Shown: positions 36,974 to 48,858 of the stretch, piece after piece
How the letters are laid out: the number at the start of each line of letters is the position of its first letter
Position numbering within the stretch: the stretch's first letter is position 1
Made by a program: the position numbers and the translations under genes
Source of the DNA: Albugo candida
Taxonomy: Eukaryota > Oomycota > Peronosporomycetes > Albuginales > Albuginaceae
DNA length: 64,000 bases
Reading direction: 5' to 3'
Assembly: GCA_905220665.1 (NCBI GenBank)
Contig: CAJNAR010000161.1
Span: 248,001 to 312,000 of the forward strand
The notes under the pieces: generated by a model
Told to the model about the DNA's origin: nothing
Databases searched by the model: none
The model's input: the letters and a program-made list of their open reading frames with translations, nothing else

Positions 36974-38365
36974 GTGTCGGCGGTGGGTCGGGGGTATGCG
37001 ATGCGGGAAGCATCGATGGAGACGTCTGCGCGGAATCCAATGCGACAGCGCCAAGCTCGACCAACAACAACGGCAACGACAACGGCACGAACGATGCGAG
37101 CCAACACGCCACGAAATGAAACGGTAGCGACCACGACTCGTGTCCTGAGGACAACTTCAACACGAAAAATCTCAACTGGACGAACGTCGACCCTGGCTCG
37201 CGTTCCAGAGACAAAAACAACTGCAACAAGACGAGCGTCTTCGGTGATGACTCCCGTCACTGATTCCGTCCGTAGGATGGGTGCCGCTGTGGCATCGACG
37301 ATGACCCGTGCTTCCGTCGTGTGATCAGCTCCAACCATGACAACTCGACCGCGTCAGAGCGAAGTGGCGCGGCTGAAGCGAGACAACGCGCAGTTATCAC
37401 ACGCATTGGTGGAGAGAACGACTCAGCTCCAAGATGCCACTGAACAAGTGTGCAAACTCAAGACGGATGTCGAAGAACTCGAAAAGAGGCTGGACACTAA
37501 TCGAAAACTCAGCGATCGGTATCAAAGCAAGCTGGGCTATGCGATGAAGATTCACGAAGAGGATGGATTTTAGTTGAAGCAACTCACGGATGAACAGAAA
37601 CAGCTCAAGCTAGATATGCTCAAGTCAAGGACAATGGTTTAGGACTTGATGAGGAATATGATGGAGGAGATTGTGGAGCTTGAAACGGAGGCAGTCAAGT
37701 CAAGATCGATACTTCAAGACTTCAGGAATTGTATGAAGAATTAGCTGGAAGCGCAACGGAAACAATTAGACGACATTGAGAAGCCGCATGGTACCAAGAC
37801 TTCCGTCTCAGCTGCAGTGCAAACAACGGCCACGGGCGACCAATGCAGCTCAAGGGAGCGCTTGTACCGTCTACAGCTTGAAGAGGATGAAATAGAGATG
37901 AGGAATATGATGGAGGAGATTGTGGAGCTTGAAACGGAGGCAGTCAAGTCAAGATCGGTACTTCAAGACTTCAGGAATTGTATGAAGAATTAGCTGGCAT
38001 TCCTCGACGCGACCAAAGCGGATAAAGAGCTTAACTCAAAAGGTGCAGTCGCAACCGAAGCAGCTGAAACGAAAAAATCCTATCAACGAGCTCCACTTCA
38101 TGGACATTAAATACATCTCGAACATGACCTCATTACGTCATTGATGATGAATGTGAACATGCTGGAACTCAAGCTCAAGGATTCAGAATACAACAATGAA
38201 GTTTTGCAAATGCACTTGGACAAGATTCCAAATGGAAATTGGAAGAGTGACGAGAAGCGGGATTTTGTACCGGACTGGAATACAAGCGGCTTGGAATACC
38301 AACTGCAATCATACAGCGACAATTCATGGACATCATGCACGTCTTCACAATGACCCCATCACGTC
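36974..38365 (+). pseudogene. Thr/Arg-rich coiled-coil protein gene, nonsense-mutated (right copy)
   Basis: Counterpart of the left copy. It keeps the reading frame the left copy lost (ACAATGGTT near 37632) but has several in-frame stops. TGC has become TGA near 37322. CAG has become TAG near 37572, near 37639, and after MKN near 37741 and 37992. It also carries a 249-bp in-frame duplication of a coiled-coil section (37651-37899 repeated from 37900), with an extra segment reading RKQLDDIEKPHGTKTSVSAA that the left copy lacks. The last coiled-coil frame (38141-38353) is open and nearly identical to the left. Function unknown. Confidence 0.6.
37651..37997 (+). repeat. 249-bp in-frame tandem duplication in coiled-coil pseudogene
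   Basis: The segment starting GAGGAATATGATGGAGGAGA occurs at 37651 and again at 37900; about 95 bp are near-identical, with the intervening sequence making a 249-bp period (83 codons). The left copy has one unit only, so the expansion arose here or was lost on the left. Confidence 0.75.
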
Positions 38366-38772
38366 ATTACGCAATCATGCGAAAGGTCTGGAAATCAAGC
38401 TGAAGAATTATCAGTGTATGAAGTAGCTATTCAGTTGCAACTGAGTCAAGTGTCACCTATCATTGTAATTAATACAAGTTGTTTTACTATACTGGTATTT
38501 TCAACTCATTCTTTAACACTCCTCGCTTTTATACCTTTTCCTTCGTATAAAGCCTTCCTGATACGGTATATTACGCTTGTAGCCATTCCAGGGAATGATT
38601 CCTTCATATTTGTCAAATAGCTGTGGTTATTTTCCACTACAATGCAAACGACTACAACTTAATTTAATATTGTGAGCACCTCGGTATCGATATTTACAGG
38701 ATATCACGAAGCAGACTTGCTGCTCAGGAACAATTTTCCACCAATCAGGACACCTTCAAGTTTATCTCAAAA

Positions 38773-41700
38773 ATGGCCGCACGATTCCCGTTTGAAGGAT
38801 TACTTCCCAAAAGAGAGACAGAAGCCGAACTTTTTCTCCAAAAGTATCCCTCCTACGATGGGCGTGACACAATCGTTGCTATATTTGACACAGGTGTGGA
38901 CCCCGGAGCAAGCGGATTGCAGGAAACCAATGCCGGAAAACCAAAAGTCATCGACTTGATCGACGCCACAGGAGCAGGAGATGTGGACACGTCAGAGACT
39001 ATATCCCCTTTTTTGGATACAGATACCAATGAGGCGATACTAACGCTCCGAAATCGAAAGAAAAAGATTTATCTGAATCCCAAATGGCCTTCCAATTCGG
39101 CTGAAAGCTATCACATCGGAACTCTTATTGGGTATGATGTCTTCCCTCAGCCTTTGGTGAATCGCCTCAAGAAAGAAAGGAAGGAGAAGTTTATGATGGA
39201 GCAAAATAAGATTATGGAGGATTTACAGCATCAGTTGAGTGAAAAAAGAGAACAACTGCAAGAGCTTCAGGCAAAGTCAAAAGGAGATTCAAGTAAGCAG
39301 CAAGAAATTCTCAATTCCATACAGCAGAAAGAAGAAATCGAAACGAGAATTAAGACTTTGGATGAATTGGAGGAACAATATGAAGATCCTGGACCTATTT
39401 ACGACTGCATTGTATTCTTTGATGGAGACTTATGGCGAGCATCAATTGATTTGAAAGGTGATGGGAATCTTAGAGATGCTGATGCGATGACAGATTATCG
39501 TTTGGAAAGACAATACGGCACATTCTCAATGGAATCACAGCTTAATTTTGGGGTCAACATATATGACGAAGGCAATACATTGAGTATCGTATGTGATGCA
39601 GGTGCTCATGGGACTCATGTGGCAAGTATTGTCGCAGCGTATCATCCAGATCGACCCGAAAGTAACGGTGTGGCACCAGGAGCCCAAATTATATCAATCA
39701 AAATTGGAGATGCACGACTTGGAAGTATGGAGACCTCTTCTTCATTGTGTCGAGCCATAAGAGCTGTTCGGACATCGTGGAAAAAGATCGATATCGTCAA
39801 TATGAGTTATGGAGAGTATGCGAGCGAGCACGACGTCGGTCGTTTCGTCAAATTAGCACAAGAGACAGTCAATGACGACAATGTAATGTTTGTGGTCAGT
39901 GCAGGCAACCAAGGACCCGCACTTTGTACAGTTGGAGCGCCTGGAGGTACATCCACGTGTATGCTTGGTGTCGGAGCATATGTATCGCCCGAAATGATGG
40001 ACGCAGAGTACGTGATAAGGGAGAACAATATATCGGAGAATGCATACACGTGGTCGTCGAGAGGTCCCACATTCGATGGCGATATGGGTGTCGGTATATG
40101 CGCCCCTGGAGCTGCGATTGCACCAGTTCCCAATTGGACGCTGAACAAGAAGCAGCTGATGAATGGTACTTCCATGAGCTCACCAAATTGTGCTGGAAAT
40201 ATCGCACTTTTGATCAGCGGTCTGAAACAACAAAAGATCGAGTACACGCCGTATTCCATTCGTGAAGCTCTGGAAAATACAGCGAAATCACTTCCAAAAG
40301 TCGAAGTATTTGCGCAGGGCAAAGGACTCATTCAAATTGTGAAAGCTTTTTCGTATTTGAATACTTTTGGAGACATTGGGACCAAAGCCAAGCCGCTTTA
40401 TTATGACGTACGAGCGTTTCTTCCCGGTGTGATATCTCAGCCTTCTGCTGGAGCCGAAGAAACCAACTATAATGCTGGAAATCGTGGCATTTTTCTTCAT
40501 GAAGAAGCCGATTTTGAGCTTTCCACTATGGAAGCTTCCGTGCAAATCAAACCGATTTTTCATAAATTAACGGCGAAATCCGATAAAGTCGCATTTGAGA
40601 TGTACGTGGAACTTGTGCCTTCAGACCGATGGATTCAAGTCGGACGTCATGTGGCATTGATGCAAGAAGGACGGACTTTCCAGATATCAGTAAATACCGA
40701 ATATTTGGGCCATGAGCAGCACTACGGTGAGATCAAAGCGTTTGATACAACCAACAAAGATCGAGGGCCTTTATTCAGAGTTCCAATCACGGTTTTGAGG
40801 CCTGTGCCTGTACCTCAAAAAGGCTCATTAGCATTCAAAAACAACTTTCAACCAGGTTCGATTCGTCGGTATCGCTATACGCCTCCAAGTGGCTCCACTT
40901 GGGCCGACATTGTGCTGTCCCGACGAAATCCATCTGCTTGTACTTCCAAGTCGTCCAACTCGATTCGATATGTCATTCACACTTTGCAATTGATCCCTTT
41001 CCAAAGACAGTCACAGTCGGAATTCAGCAAATATGTACTTCTTTCATTGGAGGAATCGGAAGCTTTTAGCTTTGCAGTCGAAGAGAAACAAACGCTGGAA
41101 ATATGTGTGGCCCAATTTTGGAGTTCGCTTGGAGATTCAGAGCTTTCAGTTCACATTCGATTTCACAGTATCAAACCGAATGAAAAAAACATCCAAGTGA
41201 ATGGCGGTACCATACAAAGCCCATTGGTACAGCTTTCCAACACGATTCAGATAGAGCGACTCAGCCCAATTGCGACACTCGGACAAATACAACAGCGTCT
41301 TCGACCGTTGTCCACTGCCATTGCTCCGCTTCCGTTGTTTCAAAGCTCCAATTCCATTCCAACGGATCAGGAAGGCGCGACATGTGACCAGAAAATGGAA
41401 GAAGTTGAAAAACGCCAGTTGTATCAGCTTCTTCTAACGTATGAATTCACGAAACTCAGTGAAAAAAGCAAAGTGACGCCATTCTTCCCAGGAATTAATG
41501 GAAGGCTATATGAGCATCCATTTGAGGCTCAAATGACAATGATTTTTGATGCAAACAAGCGATATATCGGCACATCAGATGCGTACGGAAATGCGACAAT
41601 GTTACAGAAGGGACAAACGTACATTTTGAAGACACAAATCTGTCACGAAAATATTGCCATTTTGCAGCATTTGCAGAAACAAAATCCAGTTGTCGTTTTG

Positions 41701-42870
41701 ACTGAGGAACTTGTCAAAGAGATCCGTGTTCCAATTTACGTCCATCCGAATGACAGCTTGCTACCAGGCGGTAAACCAGTCCAAGCCGGGCTCAAATTAC
41801 TCGTTGGCCGACCTCTACCTCTCTTCATCGGTGAGCCTTCCAATGACGCACTTTTGCCGGGCTTTTCCTCTGGTCATCTTTTACATGGAAGAATCCAATA
41901 CGGGAAAGAAAATGGAACATCCCAAGGGTTTGTGTCTGATATGCTCTCAATTCCGTACTGATCGATCGTTTTTGTAGAAGTGGACGTCGACCTGGTGGAT
42001 TTGACTTTACATATGTGATTCCCCCCACAGTAAAAGCGTCTGGCAACGATCCCGAATTACCCATAGACGTCCAAGATGAACAAGAAGCAGCCAATGAAGC
42101 TATCCGTGATCTTCTATTAGCTCGCTTGCAAAAACTTGTTGGGAAATCCGAATTCACGCGAGCTTCGATCCACATGCACGAGATGTTTGGAAACTATCTG
42201 TTATTGCTTCAGGCTGACGCTCAGCACGCGGATGAGCTCTACCTCCGTCAAATGGAAGAGAACTGCTCCACAGAGAGCCCAAAAGTACTTGAGGAAGTTT
42301 TAGAAGCCACCAACAAGGTTTTGGAACAAATTGATCAGACCGCGTTAGCGGTTCATTTGGGCACGCGCAATGACACACGCAAAGAAACAACAGCTCAGAA
42401 GCAAGCGAATAAACTGAAAACGCGCGATGTTGAAGTTCTGATTGACATACACTCACGTCGAGTACGAGCGCTTACTACAGCACTTATCAACAGAACAAGC
42501 GAATGTATGTACGAGACAAAGGCACTGCTTGCGACCGCGTACGCTCAACTTGAGAAATGGACCGATACAAACGCACCAGCAAATGGCATGGTGCTTGAAG
42601 CTGCTTCCATGCACGATCGAGCGATGCAAATGTATGGCCGCGCACTGGAACGAATACTCAAAGTGCGAAAAACGCAATCTGACAAAGTTTTTGTATCGGA
42701 TAAAAAGGTTCGATTCGATGGGTTTTGGAAATGTATCTCTCACTGTGTTTTGCGTATAGCTCGACGCACAAATGGAAAAGCTTTTGGAGCAACTGCAATG
42801 GAAACACTGGGAAGAGTATCATCGACTGTGGAACTTGAGGAAATTTCCCCAAACATACCGAAAATTTTAA
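38773..42870 (+). CDS. TPP2: Tripeptidyl peptidase II (right copy)
   Basis: Exons 38773-41927, 41978-42686 and 42760-42870 give 1324 aa. The first intron is phase 2 (CAAGG|GTTTGT...TTGTAG|AAGTGG), joining TSQG to SGRRPGGFDFTYV. The second is phase 0. The triad is intact: Asp39, His282 and Ser467. Differences from the left copy are few, for example Ser-Glu for Asn-Gly in the coiled insertion, Asp for Asn in VPSDRW, and several in the last 300 residues (Met for Lys in RQMEEN, Cys for Asn). The upstream in-frame ATG of the left copy is lost here by a 16-20 bp difference, which supports 38773 as the true start. Nothing in the sequence suggests that either copy is inactive. Confidence 0.93.
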
Positions 42871-43076
42871 ATTTTCAAGGGAAACGAAGACTTGACTGCT
42901 TTTTCTGAACCTCTGACTCGATTTAATACTCGCTACGAATTCTTGCGGCGCTTCTGACAGAGTCCGAGCTCGCTTTTTTGGCCACTCTCAGCTATTGAGA
43001 TAATTAAATTAATCGCTAAAGGTGTCAATAGATAAGATCTATCGTACAATTTGATTAAGTGAGTGATTGTCTACCG

Positions 43077-44866
43077 ATGGAATTTGTTATATGGGACGAC
43101 GGACTTAGTTGCGAGGACGAAAACGCCACAGAGAGCGAGCTCTTTGCGGGTATTTTATACTTTTGGAAACAGGGAATAGAGACTTTGAGTCAGAGCGGCT
43201 ATTACGTCGCTATAAAGACGAAATGTACGCGTTTTGAAGTGATACAAACTGTGGGTTTCTTACAAGCAATCAAAAACTTTGTGCGAGTTTGTGGTCAAAG
43301 CGATAATTCGAATGTATCGATTTCGACGACACTTTCTGAGCGTTTGATTCACATACAGCAAATTGGGTCTAAGCTCTTTATGGCAATTGTAAGTTTTAAA
43401 TTATGATTTCTGATTTTGTAAATGTGATCAGCTTTTGTAGATGCGGCCAATTGATCGACTGAGTGTAAAGTGTACGGGAGATCGGTTGAGGCGGTCTTTT
43501 ACAGTGCTGGATGGACGTAGAAAGCTCGGGAGATGGAGCTTGGATCATTGCTTACGGACGCGTATGATATCTTTTGTTTGTTTCACGGTTCTCTGCCCAG
43601 GTAATGGACATTCGCAGCTCATTTGGGTATTGCTGATAACATTGTCATAGCATACTGGCGAGACCTATAGAGATTGAGAACATAACTTGTGGGAAGGATT
43701 TGCTGATTGCTCTACAAAGTACACGAAAAAAAATCAGAAAATTAGGACGATATGATCAAACACAGACTCGAGATAATGGGGTCAAAGCGTTGGAATCTCA
43801 ACTCGATAATTTGGAAAGTCTTTCTCCTATGCGTGCGATTTTTCAGATATGCGAGGCATTTTTTCCAGCATTTCTTTTCTCAGCAAACGCGCTTTCCATA
43901 AATAGCTTTCATCCTTTTGTAGGTGAGTGCTCTGCTTTTCTTGTCAATTTGTACGTAACTTTTATTTGGAAGGAATTCAAAGTGTTATCAATGCGTCAAC
44001 TCTGTTGACAGTCGAGTCGTTTCGGAATCGGATTCACTTTGAGTTTGAGCACCAAGTACAGTTTTGCTCGATTTTCTACCGTGGAAAGTTGCTGTCAAGC
44101 AACTTGCCGTCTAAAACACAAGCGTTGATGTACAAATTTGTCCGTTTACGGGAATGGAATGCGTTGGAACATCTCGAAACCTCCAATATTGGTGTATGGG
44201 CTTCGTCTCAAGAGAGCGATTCCAAGTCGATTGATCTCGTCTGGGCTAACATGGAAGACTATAAAGAGCTTCTGTCTCGTGGACATTTACATCATCGAAA
44301 TAGGTACCCGAATCTCACGTCGTCGCATATTCCATTTTGATGAGGTCGTACAGCGTCAAGAGCGAGACCGGACGACCAAAATCTCAGTTTGGTTATTTGC
44401 TTCGTGACGGTACTTATGCAAGCATTATTGGTCGGCAAAAAAAGAGCTGGGTGCAAATGGAGCAAAAATATTCCGAGACCGATCTCTGGAGTACTCGATT
44501 GTACACTCATACTATTGACCAGAGCAAAGTCGATGTGAATATCTACACATCTAAAAGCCACGTCGTTATATGGAAAGTAAACAGATACCCGAAAGGAAGT
44601 GTTCCGACCACTAATCGATATTTGTGCTGTAGGCAGCTGGTCTAACTTTTATTGTTACTATGTACACGGATGATCGAGACGTTATGAAGGCTTCCAAGCG
44701 TGATCACAGCAAGATACTTGATTGGGGCATAGAGCCGGGGTATCATTTGAACGAAAAGGACATTGATTTTATGGCTAGATTCGAAGCATTTTGTATCGAC
44801 CAACAGGCTATAAAACTCGCCAAACATTTACAAACTCGCCTGAAATGTACATCAAAACTTGCATGA
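43077..44866 (+). CDS. CCZ1: CCZ1, intact; MON1-CCZ1 Rab7 exchange factor subunit
   Basis: Subunit of the MON1-CCZ1 complex, which loads GTP on Rab7 at late endosomes and vacuoles. There are seven exons: 43077-43388, 43441-43464, 43521-43600, 43651-43922, 43973-44303, 44345-44576 and 44633-44866. They sum to 494 aa, near the roughly 480 aa of animal CCZ1. The first longin-type region opens MEFVIWDDGLS with VGFLQAIKNFVRV. Exon 3 contains YDIFCLFHGSLP, the counterpart of the family's Y-x-x-Y-x-L-F-x-G-x block. The second region begins VQFCSIFYRGKLLSSNLP and ALMYKFVRL. The third has FGYLLRDG and VVIWKAAGLTFIVTMYT. The start is ATG 43077; a GTG 18 bp upstream is ignored. Exon 2 is only 24 nt. The family assignment rests on remembered family patterns. 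The left copy of this gene is split. Confidence 0.8.
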
Positions 44867-46159
44867 AAGGTACCATTGCAGAAAAGATTGTACATTTAGT
44901 TGACTCGAGGATGGCATAAAGGCAAAAAGTCTGTGGAATTTAGCTTTGTCTTTAACTTCAACTCTGCTATTTTTGTTGTATCATAGGAGAGCTCTTGTCA
45001 ACGTGGGATTTCTCCATTGTGCGGATGGATATACTTCTATCGGCAATTCTTGCTTCTACAGCCTGCACGTTCTTCCAGGTCTACCTACCATCATTCACTT
45101 TCATGTCGAAAGCATGAAAAATGCTTTTGAGTTGGGGGCAAGAAAACATCGACTACGTATAAGATAAAGCACAATATGTGTAGTAGAGGGATCTTATCTT
45201 TAGATAATTCAAATCTAAAAAGATGTATCGACGTGTAGGACACTTGCTCCCTTACAGATGTCACTCCTTCGTGTGTGGCCACGGGAAACGTGTGCACTCG
45301 CCATATATTAAGGCGGTGATGGTTTTTGGGCATGAAATCGTTAAGCTCACTCAATGTATCATAGATGTCCCAAATCTGAATTGATTCGGAATAACACGCT
45401 AAGAAAAGAGCAGCCATAAAGAGAGAAACACGAAAGTGGGTGGCACATACCAAACGTTTCATTTCTGTAGTGCCTGACATAGGCTTTGGACTTAATGTTA
45501 AGTATGTGTACATCCGACGACGGAGAGGCAGCTGGCTCAGTATGTTATCATATTACTGCAATTGGCTAACGAGTATGTAGTAGAAATCAGCTCGGCAGTA
45601 TAACACACTTTAAGCATCAGATTTCCGATTAAGTGTGTTTCCGGGTAACAGACTCTTTTCACATGCCATCAAGAACATACGTTCCTTAGAATATACCGCG
45701 AAATATTTGCGGTCTTCCGTATAACTTTGGTGCCTCCGCCACCATTCTTACACATTCATACTATTGTGCTCAGAATTGTAGCGAGCAAAATCGCTTTCCG
45801 AGCTTCCAGACTCAATAATATATATCACTGCATCATGGACACCGGACTTTGCAATCAGCGATGTACAATGAGTGCAAAATGCAGTTACAATTACAAAGTT
45901 GACATATCGACTATTCTACGCGATAATCAATGATATATCTTTAAAAGCAATAAGCAGAAATCTTCCCGTCATGCCTCAATATCCAAACGGGCTGATGCTT
46001 TCTACCAGCCATTCTCTCGATTCATACCGCTTTAACGAATTCGCTAAAACCAACATCGGGTACCGGTTGTATATGGCAATAATCTATTCCTCGGGTCGCC
46101 TTCATAACAAAATAACTGATTGTGTAGTCATCTACAAAGCACAACAGTGATTGGATAAT
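44867..46159. other. Intergenic between CCZ1 and LINS1 with right-only insertion
   Basis: The flanking parts match 15961-16630. The middle (about 44938-45553) has no counterpart on the left and carries the possible secreted-protein gene listed next. No other supported gene. Confidence 0.55.
45091..45462 (-). CDS. Putative small secreted protein in copy-specific insertion
   Basis: Minus-strand frame; the ATG at 45462 is preferred over the longer start at 45513 because it begins a good signal peptide: MKRLVC followed by the hydrophobic core FRVSLFMAALFLACYSES, cleavage probably near SES/IQ. The mature part (about 95 aa) starts IWDIYDTLSELNDF and has no domain I recognise. A second hydrophobic stretch (LLHILCFILYVVDVFL) near the C-terminus could be a membrane anchor, or an intron or frame misread. 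It lies wholly inside DNA missing from the left duplicate, so it is either a gain here or a loss there. Coding status rests on the signal peptide and frame length only. Confidence 0.4.
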   Translation of the reverse strand: MKRLVCATHFRVSLFMAALFLACYSESIQIWDIYDTLSELNDFMPKNHHRLNIWRVHTFPVATHEGVTSVREQVSYTSIHLFRFELSKDKIPLLHILCFILYVVDVFLPPTQKHFSCFRHESE

Positions 46160-47789
46160 ATGACACCAAAGGCGTTAGTAACATCATGCAAAAAACTTCG
46201 AGAGCAATATCATTTATTTTGTGATGGTAATTCAGAGGCACGAAATCAGATCCTTTATGAATTGTCACATTTTTCAGTACGATTACAAAGAGAAAACTCT
46301 TTTCATTTGATACAATTGGCTTCTGAGCTGAGCGATTTGATCAATTACTTGCTGGCAAATTTACTTTTTGCAGCCGATCGATTTATTGGTTTTGCAGCAA
46401 AGGAGACCCTTTTTGTTATTATTTCAAATGTTCCTCTCGCTGCTTTTTCTCGTACGCATTCGTTCAGCAAATCGGGCGAATTCGAATCGTTGAGTCATCG
46501 CAACGTATTGGAATGTGGGATGCGGTACGACAAAGAAGCTTTTTTTCTCGCAGCCTTTGATATTACTCGTTATAATCGCAAAGTCAGGTGTCAATGTGTA
46601 GGTCTCTCGACTCTCAAGTTGTCTGCCTGATGCTCTTGCGTGACCTTTTCAATACAAACACGGGTACGCTGATTTTAAGCTCGGTATTGCAGCTGTTGCG
46701 CATCCACATTGTGGATAAGCGTATTACATGGAAAGAAAGTATCCTATCTCATCCTCACCATACAGTCTTACTATTGGAACTGCTCATTGAAAGTATTGAC
46801 AATTGCGCGAAGAAGGAAGTCAACGATCTCAATATTTATGCGGAGGTGCAGCAAATTGGAATGGAAGCTATGAATGCATTATGTACTTTTACATTAGAAA
46901 GTATCAATCTCACAGTGAGTAGCTTCACGTTTCGATTTCTGGTTCGACTGCACGACTTTTTGTCCTCTTCTCGGTCTATTTCGGGGGAAACTGACACATC
47001 ATCTCTAAAGCACTTTCAGACTCAAGTTGCCAGCTTTCTCCACTATGCAATCACTAATGAAGCTTGTGTCTCTCTCAATAATCGGGAAAGCGAAAAGTCT
47101 TCTATGGTCAGATCTCAATTCATATCATCTTATGTTGGCTGCACAGTTGTGGCACAGTGGATTCACTTATTTACTTCAGTCAAGCTTTCATGTTTACAGA
47201 CAAATGATATCGACTCCAACATGTTGCTTCAGCAATCGCATGACTTTTTTCCTACTCCAGATCAACTCATTCAGATTCTGGCCGATCAGGACGACTTGCT
47301 TATCTCTGTACTTGACAATCTTCTTCAGATTTGGGAATTATTGCGGAGCAAGTGTGGGTGGAAGGAGGAAACAAGGTTTCTGAACGCATCCACTCCAGAT
47401 GTACTGTTTGGACGTCTACTCGAATTATTGGATTTCGATGCTTTGGTTCTACTGGATCTGCTTACATCTCCGGGTACTCATCGTTTCCTAGCACAGTATC
47501 ACTTCTCTGCTAATACAATTGTAATATCGTAGACACACTGATGTTGAGATACCTAGTACGCTACCTTCGCCACTTGGATGTTCATTGGGACGAAAGCAGC
47601 CTTACTTTGAAGAAGGTCAATTTTTTGACTCAGATATTGCACGCTCTGTCGCAGTTATCTAGTAAAATCAAGCTACTTCATGATTCAAACGTATTCCCGT
47701 ACAACGCCGGACCTCTAATCAGACGAATACACCTTATCCAATGTCAATACTCTGCATCCGACGTTTCGAAATGTGAAGACGGCTCGTGA
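46160..47789 (+). CDS. LINS1: Protein Lines (LINS1) family, right copy
   Basis: Exons 46160-46524, 46602-47473 and 47533-47789 give 497 aa, the same as the left copy. The second intron (GGTACTCATC...ATCGTAG) joins TSPD to TLMLRYLVRYLRHLD. Amino-acid differences from the left copy are scattered (for example Met/Ile, Leu/Phe, Thr/Asn) and no lesion is seen. The stop is TGA here and TAA on the left. The first intron is modelled from GCG|GTACGA to TGTAG|G; a T-rich stretch ending CTCGCAG inside it is a competing acceptor. The family call rests on the C-terminal blocks LLDLLTSP, LRYLVRYL and VFPYNAGPL. Confidence 0.7.
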
Positions 47790-48858
47790 AGTAAACCGAA
47801 GTGGATACTCAGAGCAATGGCGACATCTCGCTCGCCCGAGTTGTACGTACATGTCCATATCGAGTCATCAGAGCTGCACAGCTTCCACTGCCAGCATTTC
47901 CCATCTGATCGAGTGAAAATCCGAGCTGGTAAGATTATATGTGGATGACGACTCGATCATATCATTCTGGTCGTTTACAGCCAAATGAGGTAACTAACGG
48001 TGGGGATATCCAACTCGGATATAATTTGCCAAAGAGCGTACTGAGTGGGGTGAGATAAAGGTGAAGTACAGATTGCAGTGAAGATACACGAAGATAAGCA
48101 ATGTGCAATTGCTATTAATAAAAGCGATGTAACTTTTATTCGACGGTGTCAAAGAAACCAATAATCGTCATAAAGTGATGAATAGAAACTCGCGAGCTGT
48201 TTTTGCAAAAGCGATATGAAAAAGAGAATTCTGGGCTTCTGCAGAACAGCCTTGTTCGTGGGGGAGTTTTGAACAGTTGAGAACCTCTATAGTAGACTGA
48301 CGAACAGAGAAGCAAGAGTCGGCTGAGTAACTATAGTAAGGCTAAAGCACATATTGATAAGTCTGATCATTGATTGTAGTTATGATACTCTCGGAAACAA
48401 CATGGACGATGAGGAAGTACATTGAGCTGTTAAGAATTGCGTCAGAAGAGGATCGAGCAGAATTGCCTGCAGCGTACTGTAGTACTATGGATGATAGTGG
48501 AGGATTTTTGTCAAGCAGCATGCAAAGCACGCATTGACATAGACAATAACCTCTGATCACAAGGGACAATGAATTGAATATCTGTTTCCGTGTGATCAAA
48601 TTGTCTCTGGTACAGGTAGAAAATCATTGTGACTCGTTGGCTGCTCACACGAAATCGAATTTATTGAATTGGTCCTTACAACACGAAAAACAACAAAGTT
48701 TGATAGGGTCAGATGGAAGTTAGGCTTCTGGAAGTTGGTTGTGTTTCTGGGGCTAAAGCTTGCTTTTGACTGCTAAGAAAGTACCTTAGCCGCACCACTC
48801 GCCGTGTTATCGTCAAGACGAGCGCTGGATAGCAATAACGATAAAGTTCTACCTCTAA
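47790..48858. other. Duplicated non-coding tail downstream of LINS1 (right)
   Basis: Near-identical to 18263-19331. It contains the same 85-codon minus-strand frame (48342-48599) with identical translation. I see no convincing gene. Confidence 0.5.

Larger units (their letters stand above)
33572..44075 (+). repeat. Right arm of 10-kb inverted repeat
   Basis: Reverse complement of about 1390-11442. TPP2 and the first CCZ1 exons map at a constant sum of coordinates (45456), so no net indel has occurred across TPP2. Extra material on this side includes a 165-bp insertion (36331-36495) and a 249-bp tandem duplication in the coiled-coil gene. Confidence 0.92.
44076..48858 (+). repeat. Direct repeat, right member (CCZ1 3' half - LINS1 - tail)
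   Basis: Same order and orientation as 15167-19331. On this side CCZ1 is continuous across the left border, so this arrangement looks ancestral. It includes an insertion of roughly 615 bp (about 44938-45553) absent on the left. Confidence 0.9.
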
